Shown here piece by piece: positions 25,960 to 33,975 of a DNA stretch of 64,000 nucleotides. A program made the translations under genes and the position numbers. The DNA lies in contig NZ_SMNQ01000005.1 of assembly GCF_004353505.1 (NCBI RefSeq), positions 248,001 through 312,000 of the forward strand, written 5' to 3'. The DNA is from Streptomyces sp. WAC05374. GTDB taxonomy: Bacteria; Actinomycetota; Actinomycetes; Streptomycetales; Streptomycetaceae. Position 1 is the first letter of the stretch. The number at the start of each line of letters is the position of its first letter. The notes beneath the pieces were generated by a model that saw only the letters and a list, made by a program, of their open reading frames with translations, did not search any database and had not been told where the DNA came from.

Positions 25960-26085
25960 CGCGTCCCCGGGCCGCCCCCGTCCGGCCCGGCCCCCGTCCC
26001 GCCCCGTCCCGGGGCGGCCGCTCCCGCGCCCGGGGGCGCGCGCCGTCCGGATGCGGGAGCCGTGCCGGGATGTGAACCTCCTTGC

Positions 26086-27294
26086 ATGGCGCAGCTTCCC
26101 ACCCGCAACACGCCGGACGCCCGGGGAACGGCGCCGTCGCGGCGGTCTCCGGGCGGCGCGGCCCGTCCCGGTGCGGCGGCGCGGATCACGGCCGCCGCAC
26201 GGCGTGCCTGGCCGGCTCTGGCGGCGTACGCGGTGGCGCGGGCGCTCGGTGTCGCGGTGATCCTGGCGAACTCGCCCAAGGGCCTGCTCGACGTCCTGGC
26301 GAGCAGGTGGGACAGCGCCTGGTACGTGCTCATCGCCGAGGAGGGGTATCCGGCGACCTGCGCCCGGCAGGGCGAACTGTGCCGGTACGCGTTCCTCCCG
26401 CTGTACCCGACGCTGATCCGCGGGGCCGCCGCCGTGCTGCCGCTGAGCGCCCGCGCGGCCGCGTGGGTCATCGCGGTGCTGGCGTCCGTGATGGCCGCGT
26501 GGGGCGTGTACGCCGTCGCCGAGCGCGTCGCGGGCCGGCGGACCGCCGTGATCGCCGTGGTGATGTGGGGCATCGTCCCGCACGCCGTGGTCCAGTCGAT
26601 GGCGTACACGGAGACCCTGTTCACGGCGCTCGCGGCCTGGGCCCTGTACGCCGTGCTCACCCGCCGCTGGATCACGGCCGCCGTCCTGGCGGTGTTCGCC
26701 GGTCTGACCCGCCCGACGGGTGTCGCCGTCGTCGTCATGGTGGTGGCGTGCGCCCTGTGGGAGCTGAGACCCGGTCCCGGCCGGGAGGAGCGGCCCGTCG
26801 CCCGGCTGCTGACGGCCGCGGCCGTCGCGCCGCTCGGGTGGTGCTGCTGGTTCGCCTGGGTGGCCCTGCGGGCCGGGCACTGGGACGGGTACCTGCGGGT
26901 GCAGCGGCGGTGGGGCACCACCTTCGACGGCGGTGCCTACACGCTCCGCCACCTCGCGGCCGTCTTCGGGCAGCGCGCCATCTCGCTGGACAAGGCGGTG
27001 ATCGCCGCGACGATCGGCGCCTCCGTCGTCCTGCTGGTGGTGTGCGTCCTGCAGCGCAGGCCCGCCCCGCTGCTGGTGTACGCGGTGTCGATGCTGGTCA
27101 TCACCCTGGGCACCACCGGCTACTTCAACTCCAAGGCGCGCTTCCTGCTGACCGACTTCGTCCTGCTGCTGCCGCTGGCGGCCCCGCTGGCCCGGGCGCG
27201 CCCGGCGATCGCGTGGACGGTCCTGGCGGGCGCGGCCCTGATGTCGAGCGGGTACGGCAGCTACCTGCTGACCGTGTCGAACCACTCCCCGTGA
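26086..27294 (+). CDS. PIG-V-like membrane mannosyltransferase (GT-C)
   Basis: A 402-residue protein with about ten membrane helices. The motif SRWDSAWYVLIAEEGYP near residue 75 and YAFLPLYPTLIR near 105 match the mannosyltransferase group related to eukaryotic PIG-V. That group takes mannose from polyprenyl-phosphate-mannose outside the membrane. The first 40 residues are basic and disordered. ATG 26086 has no evident SD, and a GTG at 26072 is out of frame. It lies in the second glycopolymer block, but the strong hairpin before it suggests separate transcription. Confidence 0.82.
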   Translation: MAQLPTRNTPDARGTAPSRRSPGGAARPGAAARITAAARRAWPALAAYAVARALGVAVILANSPKGLLDVLASRWDSAWYVLIAEEGYPATCARQGELCRYAFLPLYPTLIRGAAAVLPLSARAAAWVIAVLASVMAAWGVYAVAERVAGRRTAVIAVVMWGIVPHAVVQSMAYTETLFTALAAWALYAVLTRRWITAAVLAVFAGLTRPTGVAVVVMVVACALWELRPGPGREERPVARLLTAAAVAPLGWCCWFAWVALRAGHWDGYLRVQRRWGTTFDGGAYTLRHLAAVFGQRAISLDKAVIAATIGASVVLLVVCVLQRRPAPLLVYAVSMLVITLGTTGYFNSKARFLLTDFVLLLPLAAPLARARPAIAWTVLAGAALMSSGYGSYLLTVSNHSP

Positions 27295-27318
27295 GCGGTG
27301 CCCCGGGGAAGAGCCGCC

Positions 27319-28461
27319 CTAGACCCGCGCCCACGCCTCAAGCGCCAGGCCCGGCTCGGGCTTCTGGCGGGCGACGCGCAGGGTGCCGTCCGTACCGAAG
27401 GCGGCCATCACGACGCGGCCCCGCCCGTCGACCGCGAGCGCGGGGGCGCCCACGCACGGTTCGCCGGTGAGCGTCCAGGTGGCGCCGAGCGCCTCGTCCT
27501 CGGTCGGGTACGCGGCCAGGGCGGGGCGCCCGGTGGCGGCGTCCCGGCGCGCCATGATCGTGCAGTCGTGGCCGTCCACGGCCGTGCGGAGCAGGGCGAC
27601 CGGGCCGGTGCCCGCACCGGAGCCCAGCGGGGAGGGGGCCTTGTCGCCGGGGCGCCAGGCCCGGACCGTGCCCTCGTCGGCGTCGTGCCAGAAGTGGGTG
27701 AGGCGGCCGGTGCCGGTCTCCTCCGTGGACAGCGAGCCCGCCTCGGCCGAGGCCGGGACGTCCTCCGCCCGCTGGAACTTCACTCCCCTGGTCTCCTGCG
27801 TCCAGCGCAGGATGTGGTCCCGCGTCGGCGCGACCAGCTCCATCAGGCCCTCGGTGGTGATCGACGCCGAGATGGCGCCGGTGATCCCGCTGCCCTTGAG
27901 GTCGGCCCACTTGTTCCACTTGCCGGACGGCACCGAGGCGCGCCCGCAGATCCCGCCGCCCACGTTGCGCACGAAGACGTGCAGCGAGCCCTCGGAGTCG
28001 ATCACGGCCGCGGGCAGGCCGATCTTCTCGGCGAGCGCCGGGTCGTTCGGGTACGGGTTGCCGACCACGGCCCAGTCGCGCATGGCCAGGCCGGACTGGT
28101 ACTGGAGGGCGAAGACCACGTCGGTGGCGGGGGTGCCGTCCGCGAGGCGGGTGCGGCGCAGCGAGACGAGGTGGACGTACCCGTCGGAGCCCTGGGCTAT
28201 GGAGAGGTACGGCACGATGTCCGGCGCCGGGAACGACTCGGGGCCGGTCCACTCGGGGCCGCCCGGGTGCTTCTCGGTCCAGCGCAGCACGGCGCCCTCG
28301 ACCGGGGCGTACGCGGTGAGGCGGCCGTCCTTGCCGCGCACCAGCCAGTCGGTGGTGGCCGGCAGGGAGGCGTCGGGGAGCGGGGTGCCGAAGGGGGCGG
28401 CGCTACGCCGCGAGGGGGCGTCGTCGGGACGCCTGGACTTCCGCGCGGACCACACCGCCAT
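27319..28461 (-). CDS. Predicted beta-propeller (lectin-like) protein of unknown function
   Basis: 380 residues without a signal peptide or membrane helix. Throughout it has repeating short strands ending in Trp or Tyr: DWLVRGKDGRLTAYAP, GKWNKWADLKGSGITGAI, WTQETRGVKFQ and WTLTGEPCVGAPALAVDGRGRV. Blocks recur every 45-50 residues, like tectonin/PLL-type sugar-binding propellers (W..W..L.G). This assignment is from pattern only. Convergent with the PIG-V-like gene, and divergent from the NYN-domain gene across a repeat-bearing 142-bp gap. A sugar-binding role would suit the neighbourhood. Confidence 0.65.
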   Translation of the reverse strand: MAVWSARKSRRPDDAPSRRSAAPFGTPLPDASLPATTDWLVRGKDGRLTAYAPVEGAVLRWTEKHPGGPEWTGPESFPAPDIVPYLSIAQGSDGYVHLVSLRRTRLADGTPATDVVFALQYQSGLAMRDWAVVGNPYPNDPALAEKIGLPAAVIDSEGSLHVFVRNVGGGICGRASVPSGKWNKWADLKGSGITGAISASITTEGLMELVAPTRDHILRWTQETRGVKFQRAEDVPASAEAGSLSTEETGTGRLTHFWHDADEGTVRAWRPGDKAPSPLGSGAGTGPVALLRTAVDGHDCTIMARRDAATGRPALAAYPTEDEALGATWTLTGEPCVGAPALAVDGRGRVVMAAFGTDGTLRVARQKPEPGLALEAWARV

Positions 28462-28485
28462 GGCTCACCGCCGACCTTCCCCTGA

Positions 28486-28519
28486 ACAGTTGAAACAGTT
28501 CACGCACAGTTCCCCCAAG
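28486..28519. promoter_or_regulatory. Helically phased repeats in a divergent promoter region
   Basis: ACAGTT occurs three times, at 28486, 28495 and 28506. Read differently, GTTCACGCACA (28498-28508) and GTTCCCCCAAG (28509-28519) are two adjacent 11-nt units resembling the direct repeats bound by Streptomyces PhoP (consensus GKTCAYYYRSG as I recall it). They overlap the -35 position of a TAGCAT -10-like element at 28532-28537 serving the plus-strand gene. Confidence 0.35.
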
Positions 28520-28603
28520 CTTGCGCGACCATAGCATTTTGGCGGGTGTTCCCCAGTCCCCCGGAAGGCCTGTCCGGGCGCATCGGCGTGGGACCCTCGT
28601 GGG

Positions 28604-28978
28604 GTGCTGACTCTTCTCGTCGTCGACGCCGCGAACGTCGTCGGATCGGTGCCGGACGGCTGGTGGCGGGACCGCCGCGGGGCCGCCGAGCGGCTGCGCG
28701 ACCGGCTCGTCCCCTACGCCGCCGGCGGAGTGGCCGGCCGCCCCGGCCCGATGGACGTCGTCCTGGTCGTCGAGGGGCGGGCCCGGGGTGTGGAGCCGGT
28801 GCCCGGGGTGCGGGTCGACGAGGCGCCGGGCAGCGGCGACGACCGGATCGTGGAGCTCGCGGGCGAGGCGGCCGCGGCGGGGCGCGGGTGCGTGGTGGTG
28901 ACGGCCGACCGGGAGCTGCGCCGGCGCGTGGAGGCGCACGGCGCCGAGACCGTCGGCCCGCGGGCCGTACGGCCCTGA
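28604..28978 (+). CDS. NYN/PIN-like nuclease-domain protein (YacP-like)
   Basis: A 124-residue single-domain protein. Three acidic clusters expected of a PIN/NYN metal site are present: VVDAANVVGSVPDGWW (residues 6-21), SGDDRIVELA (about 78-87) and VVVTADRELRRRV (about 98-110). Proteins of this type cut structured RNA; bacterial stand-alone members are poorly studied. GTG 28604 has only weak SD support. No antitoxin-like partner is next to it, so a toxin-antitoxin role is not suggested. Confidence 0.75.
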   Translation: MLTLLVVDAANVVGSVPDGWWRDRRGAAERLRDRLVPYAAGGVAGRPGPMDVVLVVEGRARGVEPVPGVRVDEAPGSGDDRIVELAGEAAAAGRGCVVVTADRELRRRVEAHGAETVGPRAVRP

Positions 28979-29202
28979 CGGCGGACCGGACCACCGCGAA
29001 ACCTCGTCGTCAACTGTTCATGGAATCGTTATCCCAGGCCGTCATGGGTGCGCACGCACCTTCTGACCATGTCTGACCACGGCCGTCGGACCCGGGTGTT
29101 CCGCCCGGTGGTCCGGCCGCGGGGCTGGTCATCCCGGCCATTGCCTACGATGGCACGGCACGCCTCCCTCATTGACCTGTCCCAGTAGAAGAAGAGTGCT
29201 CA

Positions 29203-30306
29203 GTGAAAGTCATCAGCATCGTCGGCGCACGTCCCCAATTGGTGAAGCTCGCTCCCATCGCGGCGGCGTTCGCCGAGACGGAGCACGAGCACTTCATCGT
29301 GCACACCGGGCAGCACTACGACGCCGACCTCTCCGACGTCTTCTTCGACGGCCTCGGCATCCCTGACCCGGACGTCCACCTGGGCGTCGGCTCCGGCAGC
29401 CACGGCGTCCAGACCGGTGCGGTGCTCTCCGCGCTCGACCCGGTCCTGGAGCGCGAGAAGCCGGACTGGGTCCTGGTCTACGGCGACACCAACTCCACCA
29501 TCGCCGGTGCCCTTTCGGCCGTGAAGATGCACCTGCCGGTCGCCCACCTGGAGGCGGGCCTGCGCTCCTTCAACCGGCGCATGCCGGAGGAGCACAACCG
29601 CGTCCTGACCGACCACTGCGCCGACGTCCTGCTCGCCCCGACCGAGGAGGCCATGCGCCACCTCGCCGACGAGGGCCTCAAGGACCGTGCCGTGCTGGCC
29701 GGTGACGTGATGGTCGACATCTGCCTGAAGATCCGGGACGACGTGCTGGCCGGCAAGCACCCCGCGCCCGCGCTGCCCGAGGGCATCGACCCGGCGAAGC
29801 CGTTCCTGCTGGCCACGCTGCACCGTCCGGACAACACCGACGACCCGGAGCGGCTGCGCCGAATCGTCGACTCGCTGGCCGGCCTGCCGGTCCCCGTCGC
29901 GCTGCTCGCCCACCCGCGCCTGGTGGCCCGCGCCGAGGAGCACGGCATCGAGCTCAACACCGGTTCCGTGCACGTCGGCCGCCCGCTGCCGTACGCCGGT
30001 CTGGTCGCCGCCGTGCTCGCCTCGGCCGGTGTGGTCACCGACTCGGGCGGTCTGCAGAAGGAGGCGTTCCTGCTGGAGCGCATCACCACCACCATCCGTC
30101 CCGAGACGGAGTGGGTGGAAACCGTGGAGACGGGCTGGAACGTCCTTGTTCCCGACCCGCACACGCTGCCGGCCGACGAGTGGGCCGCGACCGTGACCCG
30201 CGCGGTGCCGACGGCCGACCCGGGCACCCCGTACGGCGACGGACGGGCCGCCCAGAACGTTGTCCGGATCATGGAAGAGTGGAAGGGAGGCAGCCGGCAC
30301 GCGTGA
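29203..30306 (+). CDS. Non-hydrolysing UDP-HexNAc 2-epimerase (WecB/WbpI-like)
   Basis: A 367-residue GT-B-fold epimerase inverting C2 of a UDP-N-acetylhexosamine. The family signature HLEAGLRSFNRRMPEEHNR is complete, with GARPQLVKLAP at the N-terminus, YGDTNSTIAGAL and TDSGGLQKEAF. QKEA rather than the QEEA of typical WecB leans towards the WbpI/WlbD group that acts on diacetamido uronic acids; this is a soft clue. GTG 29203. First of three plus-strand genes, the others being glycosyltransferases. Together with the dehydrogenase at 35027 it could alternatively just make UDP-ManNAcA. Confidence 0.9.
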   Translation: MKVISIVGARPQLVKLAPIAAAFAETEHEHFIVHTGQHYDADLSDVFFDGLGIPDPDVHLGVGSGSHGVQTGAVLSALDPVLEREKPDWVLVYGDTNSTIAGALSAVKMHLPVAHLEAGLRSFNRRMPEEHNRVLTDHCADVLLAPTEEAMRHLADEGLKDRAVLAGDVMVDICLKIRDDVLAGKHPAPALPEGIDPAKPFLLATLHRPDNTDDPERLRRIVDSLAGLPVPVALLAHPRLVARAEEHGIELNTGSVHVGRPLPYAGLVAAVLASAGVVTDSGGLQKEAFLLERITTTIRPETEWVETVETGWNVLVPDPHTLPADEWAATVTRAVPTADPGTPYGDGRAAQNVVRIMEEWKGGSRHA

Positions 30307-30330
30307 CCGGACAGGTCCTCTCACGAGGCA

Positions 30331-30359
30331 CTTTTCCGTACATGTCACCGTGCTAGCGT
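30331..30359 (+). promoter_or_regulatory. Candidate promoter of a leaderless glycosyltransferase message
   Basis: TAGCGT at 30354-30359 ends 8 nt before the ATG of the next gene, so transcription would start at or next to the ATG. The -35 position (CTTTTC, 30331-30336, 17-nt spacer) is poor. No SD is present upstream of that ATG. Confidence 0.35.
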
Positions 30360-30367
30360 CACCGGTT

Positions 30368-31786
30368 ATGTCAGCGTCTCCCAGGTCCGGGCTGCCCGCG
30401 ACAGGCAAGCGGCCCCATGTGATCTACCTCGCCATCGGTTTCCCGCCCGCGGCCAAGAGCTGCGCGTACCGCATGCGCGAGACCGCGAACCAGTTCATCA
30501 ACCAGGGCTGGGACGTCACCGTCGTCACCATCGCGCAGGAGTCCTGGGAAAGGGACTCCGGCGTCGACCTCACGCTCCTGGAGCAGGTCGACCCGAAGAT
30601 CAAGATCGTCGAACTGCCCCTGGTGCGCGAGGACCTGGAGACGGACATCCGTCTGTACAGCGAGGACCGCGCGCTCAACCCGAACGGGTGGGTGACGCGG
30701 CTGCGCCGCCGCCAGATGGAGCCCTTCCCGGAGCCCAACTTCGGTGACTGGCGCGAGGATCTGGAGCAGGCCGTGCTCCGCGTCCACGGCGAGCACCCGG
30801 CCGACCTGCTGCTCGCGAGCTGCGTCCCCTACGTCAACCTCGCCGCGGCGTGGAAGCTGTGGGAGGAGGCGAAGGTCCCGTACGCGGTGGACTTCCGCGA
30901 CGGCTGGTCCATCGACGTCATCGACGGCGTCGAGGCGTTCTCCCGCGACTCCGCCGAGGGCCGCTGGGAGCAGAAGATCCTCGACAACGCGCTGTCCCTG
31001 TGGGTCGTCAACGACCCCATCGCGGAGCACTACCGCACCCGCTACCCGGACTTCGCCGACCGGGTGCACGTCGTGCGCAACGGTTACGACGCCGACAGCT
31101 CGCCCGGCAAGGCGCACCGCGCCAACCCCGAGGCAGGCCTGGCCTTCGGCTACCTCGGCACCGTCAACTTCACGGTCCCGCACCTGGAGACCGTGCTGAA
31201 CGCCTGGCGCGCCGCCCGCGAGAAGGAGCCGCTGCTGGCCAACGCCACCTTCGAGGTGCGCGGCCACATCGGCAACGGCTCCGGCCGCGAGGCCAACCGG
31301 CACGCCGAGGTCCTCAAGCAGGCCGAGGTCGACGGCGTACGCTTCGGCGGCCCCGCCGCCAAGGCCGAGGTGGCGTCCATCTACGCCCGCTGGGACGCGA
31401 TGGTCCTCATCCTCATCGGCGGCCGTTACGTCACCTCCGGCAAGGTGTACGAGTACATGGCGACGGGCCTGCCGATCGTGTCGGCGCACGTCGTCGAGCA
31501 CGACGCCTCCAACGTGCTGCGCGGCCACCCGCTGTGGACGGGCGCCGTCGGCATCGACGAGGAGGGCCTGACCGAGTCGTTCATCAAGGCCGCGCACATG
31601 GCGGTCGAGACGAGCGACGAGGTCCACGCCGAAGCCATGGCGCACGCCGACCAGTTCACCCGCGAGGCGCTGATGACCACCGCCGTGAAGCAGCTCATCG
31701 ACGACTACGCCACGCTCCAGGCGGAGAAGGCGGACGCGGCCTCCCCCGCCGAGAACCAGATCGTCGCCGGAGGACCGTCCCTGTGA
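30368..31786 (+). CDS. GT4-type glycosyltransferase
   Basis: A 472-residue GT-B enzyme: N-terminal VIYLAIGFPPAAKSCAYRMRE, a middle stretch VDFRDGWSIDVIDG typical of WbuB/capsule-type GT4 members, and VVRNGYDADSS before the donor domain. In the donor domain the glutamate-rich site is represented by GKVYEYMATGLPIVS. ATG 30368, possibly leaderless. Its stop overlaps the next glycosyltransferase start by 4 nt (GTGA), so the two are co-translated and may work in sequence on the same lipid-linked chain. The donor is unknown. Confidence 0.87.
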   Translation: MSASPRSGLPATGKRPHVIYLAIGFPPAAKSCAYRMRETANQFINQGWDVTVVTIAQESWERDSGVDLTLLEQVDPKIKIVELPLVREDLETDIRLYSEDRALNPNGWVTRLRRRQMEPFPEPNFGDWREDLEQAVLRVHGEHPADLLLASCVPYVNLAAAWKLWEEAKVPYAVDFRDGWSIDVIDGVEAFSRDSAEGRWEQKILDNALSLWVVNDPIAEHYRTRYPDFADRVHVVRNGYDADSSPGKAHRANPEAGLAFGYLGTVNFTVPHLETVLNAWRAAREKEPLLANATFEVRGHIGNGSGREANRHAEVLKQAEVDGVRFGGPAAKAEVASIYARWDAMVLILIGGRYVTSGKVYEYMATGLPIVSAHVVEHDASNVLRGHPLWTGAVGIDEEGLTESFIKAAHMAVETSDEVHAEAMAHADQFTREALMTTAVKQLIDDYATLQAEKADAASPAENQIVAGGPSL

Positions 31787-33915
31787 CCAACGTCCTGTTC
31801 ATCGCCAGCGTCCGCCCCCAGGTGGGCGTGTTCGCCGACTCGGTGCGCAAGTTCCGCGCCGCGGGCGCGACGACGTACCTCGCCGGAACCTTCCACCTGG
31901 AGCCGGTCGCCGAGGAGCTCGCCGCCATGGAGCTGGACGGCACCCTCCAGCTCCCGCGCAACCTCAACTTCCGCAGCACGGCGCTGCGCCGCAAGGCCCG
32001 TACGGCGCCGGGCGGCATGAAGGTGTGGATGCAGGCCCAGCGGGACGGCTCGCTGCGCCGGCTCGCCCGCAAGGCGGACGTCCTGGTGGCGCTCGACGCG
32101 GGCGCCGTGTACACCGTGTGGCGCCTGGCGCAGTACTACCGCGTCGAGGAGGCCCACTTCGGTCTCGCGCCGGCCCTGAAGGCCGTCGAGCGGGTCAAGG
32201 CCAAGGGCGCCGCGGCCGGCCGCGGCGTCCTGCCGCCGCTGGACGTCGTCAAGCAGAACGTGCGCCGCTCCGTGGACGGGCTTCCCGCCACGGTGATGCG
32301 GCACGCCACCGCCCGTCCGGTGATGCGCTCCACGGTCGGCGCCCGCATGTGGCGCACGGCCGTCACGGCGCCCGGCGTGCCGGCCAAGGTGCGCATCGCG
32401 ACCTCCCGCTACGTGGCCGAGGGCATGCAGTGGGCGGGCCGCACCAGCGGTGCCGCCCTGGCGCTCGCCGCCGCCGCGTCGAAGATCCCCGACCTGGGGC
32501 TCAAGGCGCAGCTCATGGACGAGGCCGTGATGAAGGAGCTGGGCAAGGGGCTCAACCCGCGCGACCTCGGCAAGGCGGTCGCCGCCCAGCTCGCGCACGC
32601 GGACGCCCAGTACGACCGGGGCGACCACGAGAAGGCGTCCTTCGCGCTGGACCGTGCGCTGTTCCTGGCCTTCCACCGGGTGCTGCACATCGACCAGCTC
32701 TCCTCCCCGCTGGCCAAGGACGCCGAGGGCTTCGTCGCCCCGCTGTACCGCTCCCGGGCCATGCAGACGCTCGCCCGCCCGCAGGGCAGGCGGACGCCCG
32801 CCGCGCCGGCCCCCAAGGGCCGCCCGCTGCGGCTGCTGGTCACCACCAGCGCCAACGACAACTTCCTGCACCACATCCTGGACCGGTACGGCAACCACGA
32901 GGGCGTGGAGCTGCGGTACCTGGACCTGGCGGCGCAGAAGGCGCTCAAGCGGATCGCGTGGGCGGGCCGCCGGGTGCTGGAGGACCGCATGGCCGGCGGT
33001 ACCAGCACGTACCAGGAGGAAGTCGAGCGGCTGATGCGGCCGTACCTGGACTGGGCGGACACGGTCTTCCTGGACTGGTCGGTCGGCCCGGCGGCGATGC
33101 TGACGACGATCGATCCGGGCGACACCCGGATCGTGGTGCGCCTGCACAGCTACGAGGCGTTCACGCGCTGGCCGCACATGACGGACTTCTCGCGGATCGA
33201 CGACCTGATCTACGTCGCCCCGCACGTGAAGGACCTCGTCGAGTCGCTGGTGCCCATGCTGCGCGGTGAGGGCGCGCCGCGTGCGCACCTGATCGACAAC
33301 GCCATGGACCTGTCGGGCTTCGCCCGCCCGAAGTCCGAGGACGCCCGCTTCAACCTGGGTCTGGTGGGCATCAGCCAGGTCGCCAAGGACCCGATGTGGG
33401 CCGTGGACGTGCTGCGGCGGGTGCGGGAGCACGACGAGCGCTACCGGCTGCTGCTGGTGGGCGGCGACATGAACCCGAAGACCAGCCGCGCGACCCGCGA
33501 CTACCGGCGTCAGTTCGACAAGGAGATCGCCCCGCTCATCGAGGAAGGCGTCGTGCGCAAGCTCGGCCCGACCGACGACGTGCCGTCGGCGCTCACCGAC
33601 ATCGGCGTGATCATGTCCTCGTCGGTGCGTGAGGGCTGCCACGTGGGCCTGATGGAGGGCGCGGCGAGCGCCGCCGTCCCCGTCGCCCGCGACTGGCCGT
33701 TCTACGCGGGCAAGCCCAACAGCGCCCGCACGCTGTACCCGGAGGGCTGGGTCGTCGGCTCCACCGAGGAGGCCGCGCAGCGGATCCTGGAGGCGACGGC
33801 GACCGAGGAGGCGTGGCAGAACGCCGGCAAGCTGGCCTCGGAGTACGCGCTGTCGACGTGGGACTGGCCGGTCGTGAGCAAGGCCTTCGACAAGCTGTTC
33901 CTCGGCGAGGAGTAG
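31783..33915 (+). CDS. Large GT-B glycosyltransferase-like protein
   Basis: 710 residues. The C-terminal 300 form a GT1/GT4-like donor domain: LGLVGISQVAKDP, LLLVGGDMNP and REGCHVGLMEGAASAAVPV with an EX7E spacing. The N-terminal 150 look like a Rossmann-type half (TNVLFIASVRPQVGVFADSV, VLVALDAGAVYTVWRLAQ). The 230 residues in between are Ala/Lys/Arg-rich, mainly helical, with no recognised fold. GTG 31783 overlaps the previous stop. This architecture, a GT-B split by a long helical insert, is uncommon. Probably a polymer-chain glycosyltransferase. Confidence 0.78.
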   Translation: MTNVLFIASVRPQVGVFADSVRKFRAAGATTYLAGTFHLEPVAEELAAMELDGTLQLPRNLNFRSTALRRKARTAPGGMKVWMQAQRDGSLRRLARKADVLVALDAGAVYTVWRLAQYYRVEEAHFGLAPALKAVERVKAKGAAAGRGVLPPLDVVKQNVRRSVDGLPATVMRHATARPVMRSTVGARMWRTAVTAPGVPAKVRIATSRYVAEGMQWAGRTSGAALALAAAASKIPDLGLKAQLMDEAVMKELGKGLNPRDLGKAVAAQLAHADAQYDRGDHEKASFALDRALFLAFHRVLHIDQLSSPLAKDAEGFVAPLYRSRAMQTLARPQGRRTPAAPAPKGRPLRLLVTTSANDNFLHHILDRYGNHEGVELRYLDLAAQKALKRIAWAGRRVLEDRMAGGTSTYQEEVERLMRPYLDWADTVFLDWSVGPAAMLTTIDPGDTRIVVRLHSYEAFTRWPHMTDFSRIDDLIYVAPHVKDLVESLVPMLRGEGAPRAHLIDNAMDLSGFARPKSEDARFNLGLVGISQVAKDPMWAVDVLRRVREHDERYRLLLVGGDMNPKTSRATRDYRRQFDKEIAPLIEEGVVRKLGPTDDVPSALTDIGVIMSSSVREGCHVGLMEGAASAAVPVARDWPFYAGKPNSARTLYPEGWVVGSTEEAAQRILEATATEEAWQNAGKLASEYALSTWDWPVVSKAFDKLFLGEE

Positions 33916-33922
33916 GCCGCGC

Positions 33923-33964
33923 ACGGCGAAGGGCCCCGGGAGCGATCCCGGGGCCCTTCGCCGT
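33923..33964. terminator. Bidirectional terminator between convergent units
   Basis: Arms ACGGCGAAGGGCCCCGGGA and TCCCGGGGCCCTTCGCCGT, 19 bp, close on a 4-nt loop. It lies 8 bp past the large glycosyltransferase stop and 11 bp past the galE-like stop, so it can serve both strands. Confidence 0.9.
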
Positions 33965-33975
33965 GTGTGCGGTGC

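Noticed and set aside
28604..28978. Toxin of a PIN-type toxin-antitoxin pair
   Set aside because: No small antitoxin gene lies next to it, and the domain looks more like the NYN/YacP group than VapC.
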